Below are positions 25,807 through 34,143 of a DNA stretch of 64,000 nt, piece after piece; position 1 is the stretch's first letter; each line of letters begins with the position of its first letter. A program made the translations under genes and the position numbers. Source of the stretch: Oscillibacter sp. (GTDB taxonomy: Bacteria > Bacillota > Clostridia > Oscillospirales > Oscillospiraceae); the NCBI GenBank assembly GCA_017526785.1, contig JAFXQV010000027.1:62001-126000 (forward strand). The letters run 5' to 3'. The notes beneath the pieces are model-generated. The model did not search any database. It had not been told where the DNA came from and saw only the letters and a list, made by a program, of their open reading frames with translations.

Positions 25807-28425
25807 ATGGCGGCCTCGACACAGAAAAAGCCTCCCGTCAAGCGGAAACCCGCCGCGAAAAAGACCGCTTCACAGCCCAAGCGTACGACACGCGCAAAGA
25901 ACGCGTCAACGCGCGGGAAGCGTACCGCGACGGCGCGGAGTGTCAAGAAAAAGACGCGCGTCAAAAAACCGCAACCCGTCGCCATGGAGTTGGAGCGGGA
26001 CAAAATCTCCCTGTTTGACTGGCTTTGGGAAGAGGCGGGATATTTATTTTACAGTTACAAGCGGGAAATCGCGCTCGTAACGCTCGTAATTCTGACGCTC
26101 TGCGACCTGCTGACACTCCCGAACGTGTTCGCGGAAAGCCCGTCGGGCGGCATTTTAATCGGCTGGATATCGGTACTTTTCCGGGGGCTGTTCGGCTACG
26201 GCTACATGATGTCGCTGATTGCCCTGCCGCTGGCGCTGTTGATTCTCTGGCGGAGCGAAGGCCGCCCGGCGGTTCTGCCCGTGACGTGTACACTGCTTCT
26301 GCCGTTTCTGTTCGGCATGCTCGGACACTTGCTGTTACCCGGCGTGGCGCTTACGAAAAATCAAGGCTTTCTGGAACTGTTGCGGAGCCTCTGGACGACC
26401 GGACAGGCGTTGGCGTCGGGCGGGGTACTCTCGGGCGGCCTCGCGGAACTGTTCCGGGCGTTCTTCTCGCAGTTTGTCGCGCTGGTGCTTCTGCTGATTG
26501 CCCTGTACAAAGTCTCGTCACATCTGGAAATCCGCCGGAGGCGGCGTCCGGCGCGCGGCTACCCGGAGGACGATTATCCGGACTACTCCCCCGACGATGA
26601 ACCCGATTTTGTCGGCGTGGACTATCAGCGCCGTCTTGGTCTCCGGGAACGCGTGGCGAACTTTTTCAACAGTTTCCGCGCCGCGCCGGAGGCGTACGAC
26701 GACGACGAAATACCGTATGAGCCGCCGAAGCCCGTAAAGCCGAAAAAGACGCCCGCGAAGCGACTGCCGCCGAAAAACTCCGCCCCGAAGTCCGCGAAAG
26801 CGCCGGAGCCGGAACCCGTGCCGGAGCCGCCCCCGCCGCCCAAAGAGCCGAAAAAGCCGAAGGAATCCCGCAGGAAATCAGAGGACAGTATCGGCAAGGA
26901 GGCGCGAAGCGTCACGCGTGACATTACACGGGAGATGTCGCGCGGGGAGGCCGGGGATTACCTGTCGCCGCCGATTTCGCTTTTGACGAAGAACCAGAGC
27001 CAGAGCCAGCGGGAGGACAGAACCGAACTCGCCCGTAACGCGAAGCGCTTGGAGGAAACGCTGACGAGTTTCGACGTGAACGCGGTTTCGGCGGGGGAGG
27101 CCGTGCGGGGGCCGTCGATTACCCGCTATGAGTTCCGGCTTGAACAGGGCGTGAAATTAAGCAAAATCATGAATCTGGCGGACGATATCGCGTTATCGCT
27201 GGGGAGCAGCGGCGTGAGAATCGCGCCGATTCAGAATCGAAAATCGGTCGTCGGAATTGAAGTGCCGAACGCCCTGAAAACGCCCGTACTCCTGCGCGAC
27301 GTGGTGGAATCCCCGGACTTCCTCCGCAAGAGCGCCGCGACAACGTTCGCGCTCGGCAAGGATATCAGCGGCGATATCGTCACGGGTGCTATTGAGGAAC
27401 TCCCCCACGTCCTGATAGCCGGGACGACGGGCTCCGGAAAGTCCGTCTGCACCAACTCCATGATAATCAGCCTTTTATATAAATCGTCGCCGGAACAGTT
27501 GTGCTTTATCATGATAGACCCCAAAATGGTGGAACTCGCCCCCTATAACGGCATTCCGCACCTGTTAGACCAAGTTGTTACGGACCCGCGCAAGGCGGCG
27601 GGCGCGTTACAGTGGACTGTGGGACAGATGATGAGCCGCTACAAAATATTTTCCGAAAACGGCGTCAAAAAACTGGCGGAATACCAGCGCTTGACGTTCA
27701 AAAACAAGAATTTGAAACCGCTTCCAAGTATCGTTGTAGTGATTGACGAATTGGCGGATTTAATGATAGCGGCGGCGAAGGAAGTGGAAGAATCCATTAT
27801 ACGCATAGCGCAGATGGGACGCGCCGCAGGGATACACCTTGTCATAGCGACACAACGTCCGTCCGCCGACGTTATTACCGGCCTCATGAAAGCGAATATT
27901 CCCAGTAGAATCGCGTTCGCCGTGGCGTCGGCGATGGAATCCCGTATCATCCTTGACAGCGCGGGCGCGGAAAAGTTAGTCGGAAGCGGGGACATGCTCT
28001 ACTCTCCGCTTGGCGGCGAGAGAAAGCGCGTGCAGGGCTGTTACGTCTCCCCGGAAGAGATAGAAAAAGTGGTGGCGTTCGTGAAAGGCGAACGAACGCC
28101 GCAATACAATGATAATCTACACGCCGCAATGGAAGCGGCGGTGTCGGGGCAGGCCAAGCCGGAAGCGGCCGCGCCGGAACCCGTGGAAGAGCAGGACGAA
28201 TTGTTACCCGCCGCCGTGGACGTGGTGCTGGAAACGGGACAGGCGTCCACGTCGATGTTACAGCGCCGCTTGAAACTGGGCTACTCCCGGGCGTCGCGCC
28301 TGATAGACCAGATGGAACGCCGGGGCTATATCGGGGGGTTCGAGGGTTCGCGCCCCCGGCAACTGCTCATTACCGAAGAGCAGTGGCGGGAGTTACGCGC
28401 GGGCGCTCCGCTGTCGCCGGATTGA
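25807..28425 (+). CDS. ftsK: FtsK/SpoIIIE-family DNA translocase
   Basis: An 872-aa septal DNA pump. A strongly basic start (rich in Lys, Arg and Pro, residues 1-60) precedes four transmembrane helices (about 80-240), a Pro/Lys/Glu-rich linker (about 290-370) and the C-terminal motor with Walker A GTTGSGKSV (Lys545), Walker B VVVIDELADLM and the QRPSADVITGLMK segment; a gamma winged-helix DNA-reading domain (SMLQRRLKLGYSRASRLIDQME) ends the protein. ATG 25807 is chosen over ATG 25792 because GGGGGGA lies 6 nt upstream; it begins right after the uppP stop. It could serve in vegetative division (FtsK) or sporulation (SpoIIIE); the sequence does not decide. Confidence 0.95.
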   Translation: MAASTQKKPPVKRKPAAKKTASQPKRTTRAKNASTRGKRTATARSVKKKTRVKKPQPVAMELERDKISLFDWLWEEAGYLFYSYKREIALVTLVILTLCDLLTLPNVFAESPSGGILIGWISVLFRGLFGYGYMMSLIALPLALLILWRSEGRPAVLPVTCTLLLPFLFGMLGHLLLPGVALTKNQGFLELLRSLWTTGQALASGGVLSGGLAELFRAFFSQFVALVLLLIALYKVSSHLEIRRRRRPARGYPEDDYPDYSPDDEPDFVGVDYQRRLGLRERVANFFNSFRAAPEAYDDDEIPYEPPKPVKPKKTPAKRLPPKNSAPKSAKAPEPEPVPEPPPPPKEPKKPKESRRKSEDSIGKEARSVTRDITREMSRGEAGDYLSPPISLLTKNQSQSQREDRTELARNAKRLEETLTSFDVNAVSAGEAVRGPSITRYEFRLEQGVKLSKIMNLADDIALSLGSSGVRIAPIQNRKSVVGIEVPNALKTPVLLRDVVESPDFLRKSAATTFALGKDISGDIVTGAIEELPHVLIAGTTGSGKSVCTNSMIISLLYKSSPEQLCFIMIDPKMVELAPYNGIPHLLDQVVTDPRKAAGALQWTVGQMMSRYKIFSENGVKKLAEYQRLTFKNKNLKPLPSIVVVIDELADLMIAAAKEVEESIIRIAQMGRAAGIHLVIATQRPSADVITGLMKANIPSRIAFAVASAMESRIILDSAGAEKLVGSGDMLYSPLGGERKRVQGCYVSPEEIEKVVAFVKGERTPQYNDNLHAAMEAAVSGQAKPEAAAPEPVEEQDELLPAAVDVVLETGQASTSMLQRRLKLGYSRASRLIDQMERRGYIGGFEGSRPRQLLITEEQWRELRAGAPLSPD

Positions 28426-28436
28426 AAGGAGAAGTT

Positions 28437-29567
28437 ATGGACTTTATACGCTTTGCCTTGCAGTACGTCTATTCCCGTCGGTACGCGGCGGGGTATATCG
28501 CGCTCTGCTGGATTGTCTGGGCGATTGTGTTCGCCGCGAACGCGTTGCAGGTGGACTTCCTTTCTTATATGATACTGTTCAGTCTGGCTCCGGTACTGTT
28601 TTTCGAGATACGCCGCCTGCTGCGCGTGTACCAGAAACACCTTACAATGTCCGAGATGACGGAGGTCAGCGGCCAGACGCTGGAGGAACTCGCCACGAAC
28701 TACCCGCCGGAAGACAGCTTCGAGGACGCGGACTATCAAACCCTGTTGCGGCGCTGTGTGGAGGCGGAGGAGGCGGCGCGGAACGCCGAGCCGGAAACAA
28801 ACGGCCTTGCGGAGTATTACACGCGCTGGGCGAAGGAAATCAAGGAGCCTGTCAGCGCAATGGAACAGCTTCTATTAACGGGGGATTCCCCGATGGTACG
28901 CCGGATGTCGGTGGAGTTGCGGCATTTACAGCAGTATGCCGAAATGGCGGTGGCGTACGCGCGGCTGGAGACCGCCCCCGCGTACGCGCTCAAAAAGTAC
29001 GACCTCAGCGCGATTGTGCAGAAAAGCCTCAAGAAGTTCAACGGGGAAATGATTGAGAAGCAGATTTCCGTCACGTTTGACCCGGTTCCGGCGATGGTGG
29101 TCACGGACGCCAAGTGGCTGTTGTTCATGCTGGAACAGATTCTGTCCAACGCGTTCAGGTACACGTTTTCGGGCGGCGTGACGGTCGCCATAGAGCGGGA
29201 GGCGGCCGCGCCGGAGGATATGGCGGACTGGGAAAGCGTCTCCGACGGAGCCGGGGGCGGCGCGGGGCCGTTCCTGTCCGTGCGCGACAGCGGCACGGGC
29301 ATTGCCCCGGATACGCTGAAATATTTACTTGACCCGTCGCCCATGTCCGGAGGGCAGGAGGCGCGGCGCGGACTGGGCTTGTACCTCTGCCGCCGTATCT
29401 GCGCGGACTTGGGACACTCCATTACCGTGCTGTCGAAGCAGGGCGAGGGAACCTGTGTGCGGCTGGAACTGTCTTTGGGGCTGGCGTCCCCGGAGGAAGC
29501 GCCGGAGCCGCCGACGGAATCCGAAGCTGTCAGCGAAACCGGAACGGAATCAACGCCCGAAACATGA
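28437..29567 (+). CDS. BceS/GraS-like sensor kinase lacking the phospho-acceptor histidine
   Basis: A 376-aa membrane protein with two close transmembrane helices at the N-terminus (about 15-60) and almost no external loop, the layout of intramembrane-sensing kinases such as BceS. The dimerisation helix reads EYYTRWAKEIKEPVSAMEQL where the family has W-[AV]-H-[EQ]-I-K-T-P: the histidine is Lys133 (AAG). The ATP-binding half is well kept (EQILSNAFRYT, VRDSGTGIAP, GLGLYLCRRIC). No response regulator or BceAB-type transporter adjoins it. ATG 28437 follows AAAGGAG 5-6 nt downstream of the ftsK stop, so it is cotranscribed with uppP and ftsK. A Pro/Glu/Thr-rich tail ends the protein. Likely a pseudokinase or phosphatase-only protein. 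Confidence 0.85.
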   Translation: MDFIRFALQYVYSRRYAAGYIALCWIVWAIVFAANALQVDFLSYMILFSLAPVLFFEIRRLLRVYQKHLTMSEMTEVSGQTLEELATNYPPEDSFEDADYQTLLRRCVEAEEAARNAEPETNGLAEYYTRWAKEIKEPVSAMEQLLLTGDSPMVRRMSVELRHLQQYAEMAVAYARLETAPAYALKKYDLSAIVQKSLKKFNGEMIEKQISVTFDPVPAMVVTDAKWLLFMLEQILSNAFRYTFSGGVTVAIEREAAAPEDMADWESVSDGAGGGAGPFLSVRDSGTGIAPDTLKYLLDPSPMSGGQEARRGLGLYLCRRICADLGHSITVLSKQGEGTCVRLELSLGLASPEEAPEPPTESEAVSETGTESTPET

Positions 29568-29571
29568 CGGC

Positions 29572-29604
29572 GCGAAGGACAGGCCTTTCAGCCTGTCCTT
29601 TCGC
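29572..29604. terminator. Bidirectional terminator between convergent genes
   Basis: GCGAAGGACAGGC (29572-29584) pairs with GCCTGTCCTTTCGC (29591-29604) around CTTTCA. It separates the kinase from the convergent diguanylate cyclase gene. Confidence 0.85.
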
Positions 29605-29610
29605 ACTGCT

Positions 29611-31143
29611 TCATAATTTCGCGTAGTGTTCGCCGTAGAACTCCACGCCGTCGCGGCCGTGGGTCTTGACGACGTACAGGGCGCGGTCGGCGTCCTTGAA
29701 AATGTCGTCCGTGCCGCCGTCGCGGTCTGTGAACGCCACGCCGACGCTCAATGTCACGGACGGGAGGCCGTCGGAGGTGTCCTGCAACGCCTGACTGATT
29801 CTCCGCAGTTTGTCCTCGACGAGTTTTCGCATTTGCGACGAAGCGTCCGTCATAATCACGGCGAACTCGTCCCCGCCAATCCGGCACGGAAAGTCCGTGT
29901 CCCGGAAGTTCTGGTCGAGCAGGCGCGCCACTTTTTGCAGTACGCGGTCTCCCACGTCATGGCCGTGGGCGTCGTTGACGTGCTTGAACAAGTCCACGTC
30001 AATCAGCATGAGCGCAATGGGGAGATTTTTGTATTCCTCCCGCATTTTGTCGAAGGTGCGGCGATTGTAGAGCGACGTTAGGCCGTCATGTTCGGCCGCG
30101 TGCCGTAAGTGCGCGCTGGTCTTCTGGTTCTCGTTGTACATGATATTGTAGGCCAGCGCCAGATAGCGCAACTCATAGGCTCCAATCATGGGCAGGGGTT
30201 CGTAGCGGTGGATGCAGGTCACAAAAGAGTTCATCGGCCAGAGGACAAGTTTCATCACCGTCAGAATCGTTATCACGGTGATGAGCATCAGCAGGACGGC
30301 GAGGAAGCGCTGGCTGAACGTCAGCCGCGTCAACAGGGCGGCGTTGGTCTCTTCCGCGATATCCCGCTCCTCAATCACGCGCTGGACACACAACGACACA
30401 CAGTCTTCTATCAGGTCAATGTAGCGCTGGTAGTAGTCGTCATGCAGCATGTTAATGGCGGCCTGAATTTTCTGTTCCGGGGTCATAGCCTGTTCGGCGT
30501 CGGTCAGTTCCACGACGCCGAGAATACTGGCGGCTTCCCCGACGGGGTTGTAGGCGCAGGCGTCGACCACAAGCCGCATGGCGTGATATTCCCGGCTCAT
30601 CAGGTCGTAGGAGTAGCGGCAGGCCTCGTCGAGATACATATAGGCGTGGCTCTCTTTCATGTACGTTCTGAGAACGTCCGTGGCCTGTTCGCGGTTGCGG
30701 GATACCAGCGCCTCCTCGAAATAGCGCTCCATGTACGTGGTATTCTGTGTGATGGCGAACATCCGGGTCTGCGCCGTCAGATAGTTGGAGGCGTGTTTCA
30801 ACTGGTTGGCGGCCAGTTCGCAGGAAATATATTTGTCGTTGGCGTGGCGGAGGCGGTCGTAGGCGAAAGAGGTCTGAAACGAGCTGAGCAGAAAGAGCGT
30901 CAGCAAAATGACCGCCGTGGAGACCACCAGCACGTTGATACTGCGGATTTTCAGGCCGGATGTTTCCTCTGACAGGTTCGGGACAAAGGGGTTTTCCGGG
31001 TACACAGAAACAGGTTCCGCCGTTTCCGGTTCGGCACTCCGGACGGGAACGGGTTCCGCCTCTTGGGGGAGAGATTGAACGGAAGAAAGCTCCGGCTCGG
31101 GTCTCTGGGGAACGGATAATTTTTCACGGCGTTTTTTCTTCAA
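29611..31143 (-). CDS. Membrane diguanylate cyclase
   Basis: A 510-aa protein that makes cyclic di-GMP from GTP. A Pro/Glu-rich cytoplasmic start leads to a transmembrane helix (about 70-92), an extracytoplasmic all-helical sensor (about 95-275), a second transmembrane helix (about 280-302), a short HAMP-length linker and the GGDEF domain (about 345-508) with intact RIGGDEFAVI near residue 421. RDTD five residues before GGDEF forms the inhibitory I-site, so product feedback is expected. ATG 31143 has GGAGGAG 7-8 nt upstream and a good promoter. The REC/HD-GYP protein at 17262-18275 would act in the opposite direction on the same messenger. Confidence 0.94.
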   Translation of the reverse strand: MKKKRREKLSVPQRPEPELSSVQSLPQEAEPVPVRSAEPETAEPVSVYPENPFVPNLSEETSGLKIRSINVLVVSTAVILLTLFLLSSFQTSFAYDRLRHANDKYISCELAANQLKHASNYLTAQTRMFAITQNTTYMERYFEEALVSRNREQATDVLRTYMKESHAYMYLDEACRYSYDLMSREYHAMRLVVDACAYNPVGEAASILGVVELTDAEQAMTPEQKIQAAINMLHDDYYQRYIDLIEDCVSLCVQRVIEERDIAEETNAALLTRLTFSQRFLAVLLMLITVITILTVMKLVLWPMNSFVTCIHRYEPLPMIGAYELRYLALAYNIMYNENQKTSAHLRHAAEHDGLTSLYNRRTFDKMREEYKNLPIALMLIDVDLFKHVNDAHGHDVGDRVLQKVARLLDQNFRDTDFPCRIGGDEFAVIMTDASSQMRKLVEDKLRRISQALQDTSDGLPSVTLSVGVAFTDRDGGTDDIFKDADRALYVVKTHGRDGVEFYGEHYAKL

Positions 31144-31197
31144 TAAAATCTCCTCCTGTGGTTGGTTTCACGGCAGAGCGAAAAGGATAACGTTTAT

Positions 31198-31226
31198 ATT
31201 GTAGCATAAAAACGATATCGGCACAA
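31198..31226 (-). promoter_or_regulatory. Promoter of diguanylate cyclase gene
   Basis: Minus strand TTGTGC (31221-31226), 17-bp spacer, TACAAT (31198-31203). Confidence 0.7.
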
Positions 31227-31255
31227 CCGCCCACCCGCACTTTTTTCCGTCGCGG

Positions 31256-31284
31256 TTGATTTTCGCGCCGCCGGGGTGTATGAT
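31256..31284 (+). promoter_or_regulatory. Promoter of small repeat membrane protein
   Basis: TTGATT (31256-31261), 17-bp spacer, TATGAT (31279-31284), 43 bp before the start codon. Confidence 0.7.
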
Positions 31285-31327
31285 GTGGGCGGAAACGCTA
31301 TTGCGACATACGGGAGGTATCATCGAC

Positions 31328-31810
31328 ATGACAATGGACGAACTTTTGCAGGAATTATTGAAAACGCAGAAGAAAGCACTGCTTTACAGCCGTATCGCGC
31401 TGGGGCTGGCGCTGACAATGCTTATCGGTATCGCGTGCGCGTTGCCGTACGGGATTCAGGCGGTGCGGACGACACAGAACGCCATGCGGAAAATCGACAC
31501 GATTTCCGGCAGTGTCGACGCGCTGATTGGCACCACAGAGGAAAGCGGCGTGTCCGTCGCCGACACGCTGGAAAAGCTCAACGGGCTGGACTACGAACGC
31601 CTCAACGCGGCCATGACAAAATTAGACGGTATCGACCTCGGACAGCTCAACGACGCCATAAGCCGCCTGAACAACGTGGACTTTAACCGCCTCAATTCGG
31701 CGATGAGTTCTCTGGACAAGGTGGACTTCGACCGCCTGAATGACGCAATCCACGACTTGGACAACCTCATGGAACCGCTCAACCGCTTCGTGAAGGCGCT
31801 GTCGAACTGA
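31328..31810 (+). CDS. Small membrane protein with tandem 15-residue repeats, unknown function
   Basis: A 160-aa protein I do not recognise. One transmembrane helix (about residues 20-45) follows a short cytoplasmic stretch. The outer part is helical, with four consecutive 15-residue repeats of pattern [LIV]D[YLF]xxLNxA[IM]xxL[DN]x, the clearest being IDLGQLNDAISRLNN, VDFNRLNSAMSSLDK and VDFDRLNDAIHDLDN. The spacing gives an amphipathic helix or coiled coil, perhaps for oligomerisation. ATG 31328 follows GGGAGGT by 9 nt; an upstream frame from 31256 is within the promoter. It is a single-gene unit divergent from the diguanylate cyclase and ends at a strong terminator. Related helical repeat membrane proteins exist in Clostridia, function unknown. 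Confidence 0.75.
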   Translation: MTMDELLQELLKTQKKALLYSRIALGLALTMLIGIACALPYGIQAVRTTQNAMRKIDTISGSVDALIGTTEESGVSVADTLEKLNGLDYERLNAAMTKLDGIDLGQLNDAISRLNNVDFNRLNSAMSSLDKVDFDRLNDAIHDLDNLMEPLNRFVKALSN

Positions 31811-31820
31811 TAAGAGTTCC

Positions 31821-31850
31821 AAAGCCCGTTGGACGGCCAACGGGCTTTTG
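31821..31850. terminator. Bidirectional terminator
   Basis: AAAGCCCGTTGG (31821-31832), ACGG loop, CCAACGGGCTTT (31837-31848) then T; a perfect 12-bp stem shared by the convergent repeat-protein gene and the aroE-aroK gene. Confidence 0.93.
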
Positions 31851-31852
31851 TG

Positions 31853-33103
31853 TCAGTCTGCGGCGTGGGCGGAGAAATCGTCCCGGATACGTTCGGCCGT
31901 GTCCAGTGCGCGGCCGTTGTTGTCAATGGCGACGTCGCGGAAGCGCCTGTAAAGCGGCTCGCGTTCCGCCCAAAGTTGCGCGGGCGGTGTGCGCTGTGAC
32001 AGCGGACGCCCGTCCGTGGGCAGCGCCGACAGGTCGCGGAGAAGATGGTAAATCCGCCCGTTCTGCTTCAAAGACGCGTAATTTTTCGCGTCCTTGACAA
32101 CGCCGCCGCCTGTGATGATGATTTTCCCGGTTTCCTTTCCGGCGTTGGCGGCCTCCTCGCGTTCGAGTTCCCGGAAGGCGGCCTCCCCGTCTTCCGCGAA
32201 AATCTCCGGCACGGACTTTCCGGCGCGCCGCGCAATCCGGGCGTCAAGGTCGACGGCCTCCCGCCCCGTCAGAAGCGCTAACGCCTCTCCGACGGCGTTT
32301 TTCCCACACCCGGGCATGCCAATCAAGACAATGTTCGTCCGGTCGTGACGCAGACAGGACAGCACATGAAACTGTGATTCCTCCGAAATGTCCGTCCCGA
32401 AAAAGAGGCTTTCCGCCGCCGCCGCCTGTGACACCAGCATCGGCAGGCCGTCGGAACAGGGGATGCCGAGCGCCTCCGCCTGTAAAATGAGTGCCGTCCG
32501 GCGCGGGTTGTAAATCAAGTCCAGCACGCCGCGCAGAGACGGGAAGCGCGTCAAGTCCAGCGGCGCGGCACCGTTGCCGGGGTACATCCCCACGGGCGTT
32601 GCGTTGACGATGATATCGGCGTCCGCGTGGCGTTCGAGGTTGTCATAGCGGTTTTCGCCCGTACGGGATATCACGACGATTTCGCGCGGGTTCTGCCGCC
32701 GGACTTCCATTTGCACGCTCAGCGACGCGCCGCCGCTGCCCAGAATCAGGACTTTTTGCCCCCGAAACGGGATTCCCGCCAGACACGCCATGTCGCGAAA
32801 TCCAATGGCGTCCGTATTCCACGCGCCGAGCTTCCCGTCCGCGCCACGGACAAGCGTGTTGGCGCTTCCAATCGCGGCGGCGTACGCGTCCACCCGGTCG
32901 CAGTACGGCAGGACGGCCTTTTTGTAGGGCATGGTGACATTCAGGCCGCCGATGTCCTCGCGCGCCAGAAACGCGGGAAGCGCGTCCGGCTCCAGCTCCA
33001 TGAGGCGGTAGGACGGACAGCCCAGCGCGTGGTGAATGGGCAACGACCAGCTATGCCCCAGCGTACGGCCAATCAGGCCGTAAATTTTGCCACTGCTCTT
33101 CAT
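31853..33103 (-). CDS. aroE-aroK: Shikimate dehydrogenase - shikimate kinase fusion
   Basis: A 416-aa bifunctional enzyme for two consecutive shikimate steps. Residues 1 to about 250 are AroE: HSWSLPIHHAL substrate loop, catalytic Lys in LNVTMPYKKAVLP, SANT, AWNTDAIGF with catalytic Asp, and the NADP loop ILGSGGAS. Residues about 255-416 are AroK: P-loop GMPGCGKNAVGEAL, DLD, FRELE and GGGVV shikimate-binding residues and the PLSQRTP lid arginine. The P-loop has Asn269 after Lys268 in place of the usual Ser/Thr that binds Mg2+. It starts 6 bp after tyrA in the same direction. Together with the cluster at 49699-54777 it completes the chorismate pathway. Confidence 0.94.
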   Translation of the reverse strand: MKSSGKIYGLIGRTLGHSWSLPIHHALGCPSYRLMELEPDALPAFLAREDIGGLNVTMPYKKAVLPYCDRVDAYAAAIGSANTLVRGADGKLGAWNTDAIGFRDMACLAGIPFRGQKVLILGSGGASLSVQMEVRRQNPREIVVISRTGENRYDNLERHADADIIVNATPVGMYPGNGAAPLDLTRFPSLRGVLDLIYNPRRTALILQAEALGIPCSDGLPMLVSQAAAAESLFFGTDISEESQFHVLSCLRHDRTNIVLIGMPGCGKNAVGEALALLTGREAVDLDARIARRAGKSVPEIFAEDGEAAFRELEREEAANAGKETGKIIITGGGVVKDAKNYASLKQNGRIYHLLRDLSALPTDGRPLSQRTPPAQLWAEREPLYRRFRDVAIDNNGRALDTAERIRDDFSAHAAD

Positions 33104-33109
33104 CCGAAA

Positions 33110-33946
33110 TCAGTTGCCGCCGACTTCCGCCTTTTTCTCCCGTCCTTCTTTCAGGAGGGAACAGAGCGTATCGGCGTCGTTTTCCCGAATTGCCTTGGCG
33201 TACATTTGGAGTTGTTCAATGAGCGCGTCGATTTGCGGCGCGAGATAGTCGCCGTTTTCGAGAAACAGTTCCGTCCACATGTTTTCGTCGAGGCGCGCGA
33301 CGCGGGTCATGTCGCGGAAACTCCCTGCCGAAAAGCCCCGGCGTTTCTGCGCCTCCGGCAGTTTCACGTACGAACTCGACACCACATGGGCAAGTTGCGA
33401 GGTGTAGGCGACAATGCGGTCGTGTTCGTCGGGGGTCGCGAACGTCAGCCCGGCGAAGCCAAGGTCTGTGAAAAAGTTCTTGAGCGTTTCCAACTGGGAA
33501 ACGTCCGCGCGTTCGTCGGGCGTGAGAATCATGTAGGAGTCCACGAACAAGTCCCCAGAGGACGCGGTAAAGCCGCTCCGTTCGCGCCCGGCCATGGGGT
33601 GTCCGCCGATGTACGTAAAGCCGCGCTTGCGCGCGATGGGCGCGATTTGGGCGCATACGTTCCGCTTCACGCCGCACATGTCCACGACAATCGTCTTGGG
33701 GGAAATCATGCGGTTTTGGCTCTCCACCCACGCCACGGCGTCTTGGGGGCGGATTGCCAGCAGAATCAGGTCACACCATGGCAAGTTGTGCTCGTTGAGC
33801 TGTCCGTCAATGGCACCCGCCATACGCGCCATTGTGACGACTTCCGGCTCCTTGTCAATGCCGTACACGGTGTGTCCGGTACGGTCTTTCGCGCTTTTTG
33901 CAACAGAGCCGCCAATCAGACCCAGTCCTACAATGCCGATTGTCAT
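33110..33946 (-). CDS. tyrA: Prephenate dehydrogenase
   Basis: A 278-aa enzyme that oxidatively decarboxylates prephenate to 4-hydroxyphenylpyruvate for tyrosine synthesis. The N-terminal NAD-binding fold begins GIVGLGLIGGSVAKS; the catalytic histidine lies in GGHPMAGRERSGF, and the helical C-terminal dimerisation domain is complete. ATG 33946 follows AGGAGGCTGAAAGT (7-8 nt spacing); the longer frame to 34648 runs through a terminator hairpin and another gene and is rejected. First gene of the tyrA-aroEK unit, with a hairpin and T-tract in its leader that could attenuate transcription. Confidence 0.94.
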   Translation of the reverse strand: MTIGIVGLGLIGGSVAKSAKDRTGHTVYGIDKEPEVVTMARMAGAIDGQLNEHNLPWCDLILLAIRPQDAVAWVESQNRMISPKTIVVDMCGVKRNVCAQIAPIARKRGFTYIGGHPMAGRERSGFTASSGDLFVDSYMILTPDERADVSQLETLKNFFTDLGFAGLTFATPDEHDRIVAYTSQLAHVVSSSYVKLPEAQKRRGFSAGSFRDMTRVARLDENMWTELFLENGDYLAPQIDALIEQLQMYAKAIRENDADTLCSLLKEGREKKAEVGGN

Positions 33947-33983
33947 ACTTTCAGCCTCCTGATGATTGTGATATCCGGTTTCA

Positions 33984-34017
33984 GAGAAAAGCCCCGCGGC
34001 CGTACAAGCCGCGGGGC
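33984..34017 (-). terminator. Terminator hairpin in tyrA leader (possible attenuator)
   Basis: On the minus strand GCCCCGCGGC (34008-34017), loop TTGTACG, GCCGCGGGGC (33991-34000), then TTTTCTC. It lies 38 bp before the tyrA start and downstream of a candidate tyrA promoter. A 17-codon frame (MRGMVQPRGLYGRGAFL) spans the hairpin, with a single Tyr codon in the loop. Alternatively it is simply the terminator of the gene at 34144-34758. Confidence 0.75.
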
Positions 34018-34066
34018 TGAACCATGCCGCGCATAAAACGGTATTCTGAAATTTCCCGATTCGGAG

Positions 34067-34095
34067 CGTATAAAGAATAGCACTTTGGGCGGCAA
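34067..34095 (-). promoter_or_regulatory. Candidate tyrA-aroEK promoter
   Basis: Minus strand TTGCCG (34090-34095), 17-bp spacer, TATACG (34067-34072), upstream of the leader hairpin. Confidence 0.5.
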
Positions 34096-34143
34096 ACAGA
34101 AAGCGGAAATTCGCACAAAATCGCAACGAATTTCCGCGTAAAT

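Noticed and set aside
32627..34036. 469-aa plus-strand frame opposite tyrA and aroE
   Set aside because: Crosses two well-supported genes and a terminator in antisense; shadow frame.
33960..34130. T-box or amino-acid-rich leader peptide for tyrA
   Set aside because: No T-box AGGGTGGNACCGCG element and only one Tyr codon in the small frame, so only a plain attenuator hairpin can be proposed.
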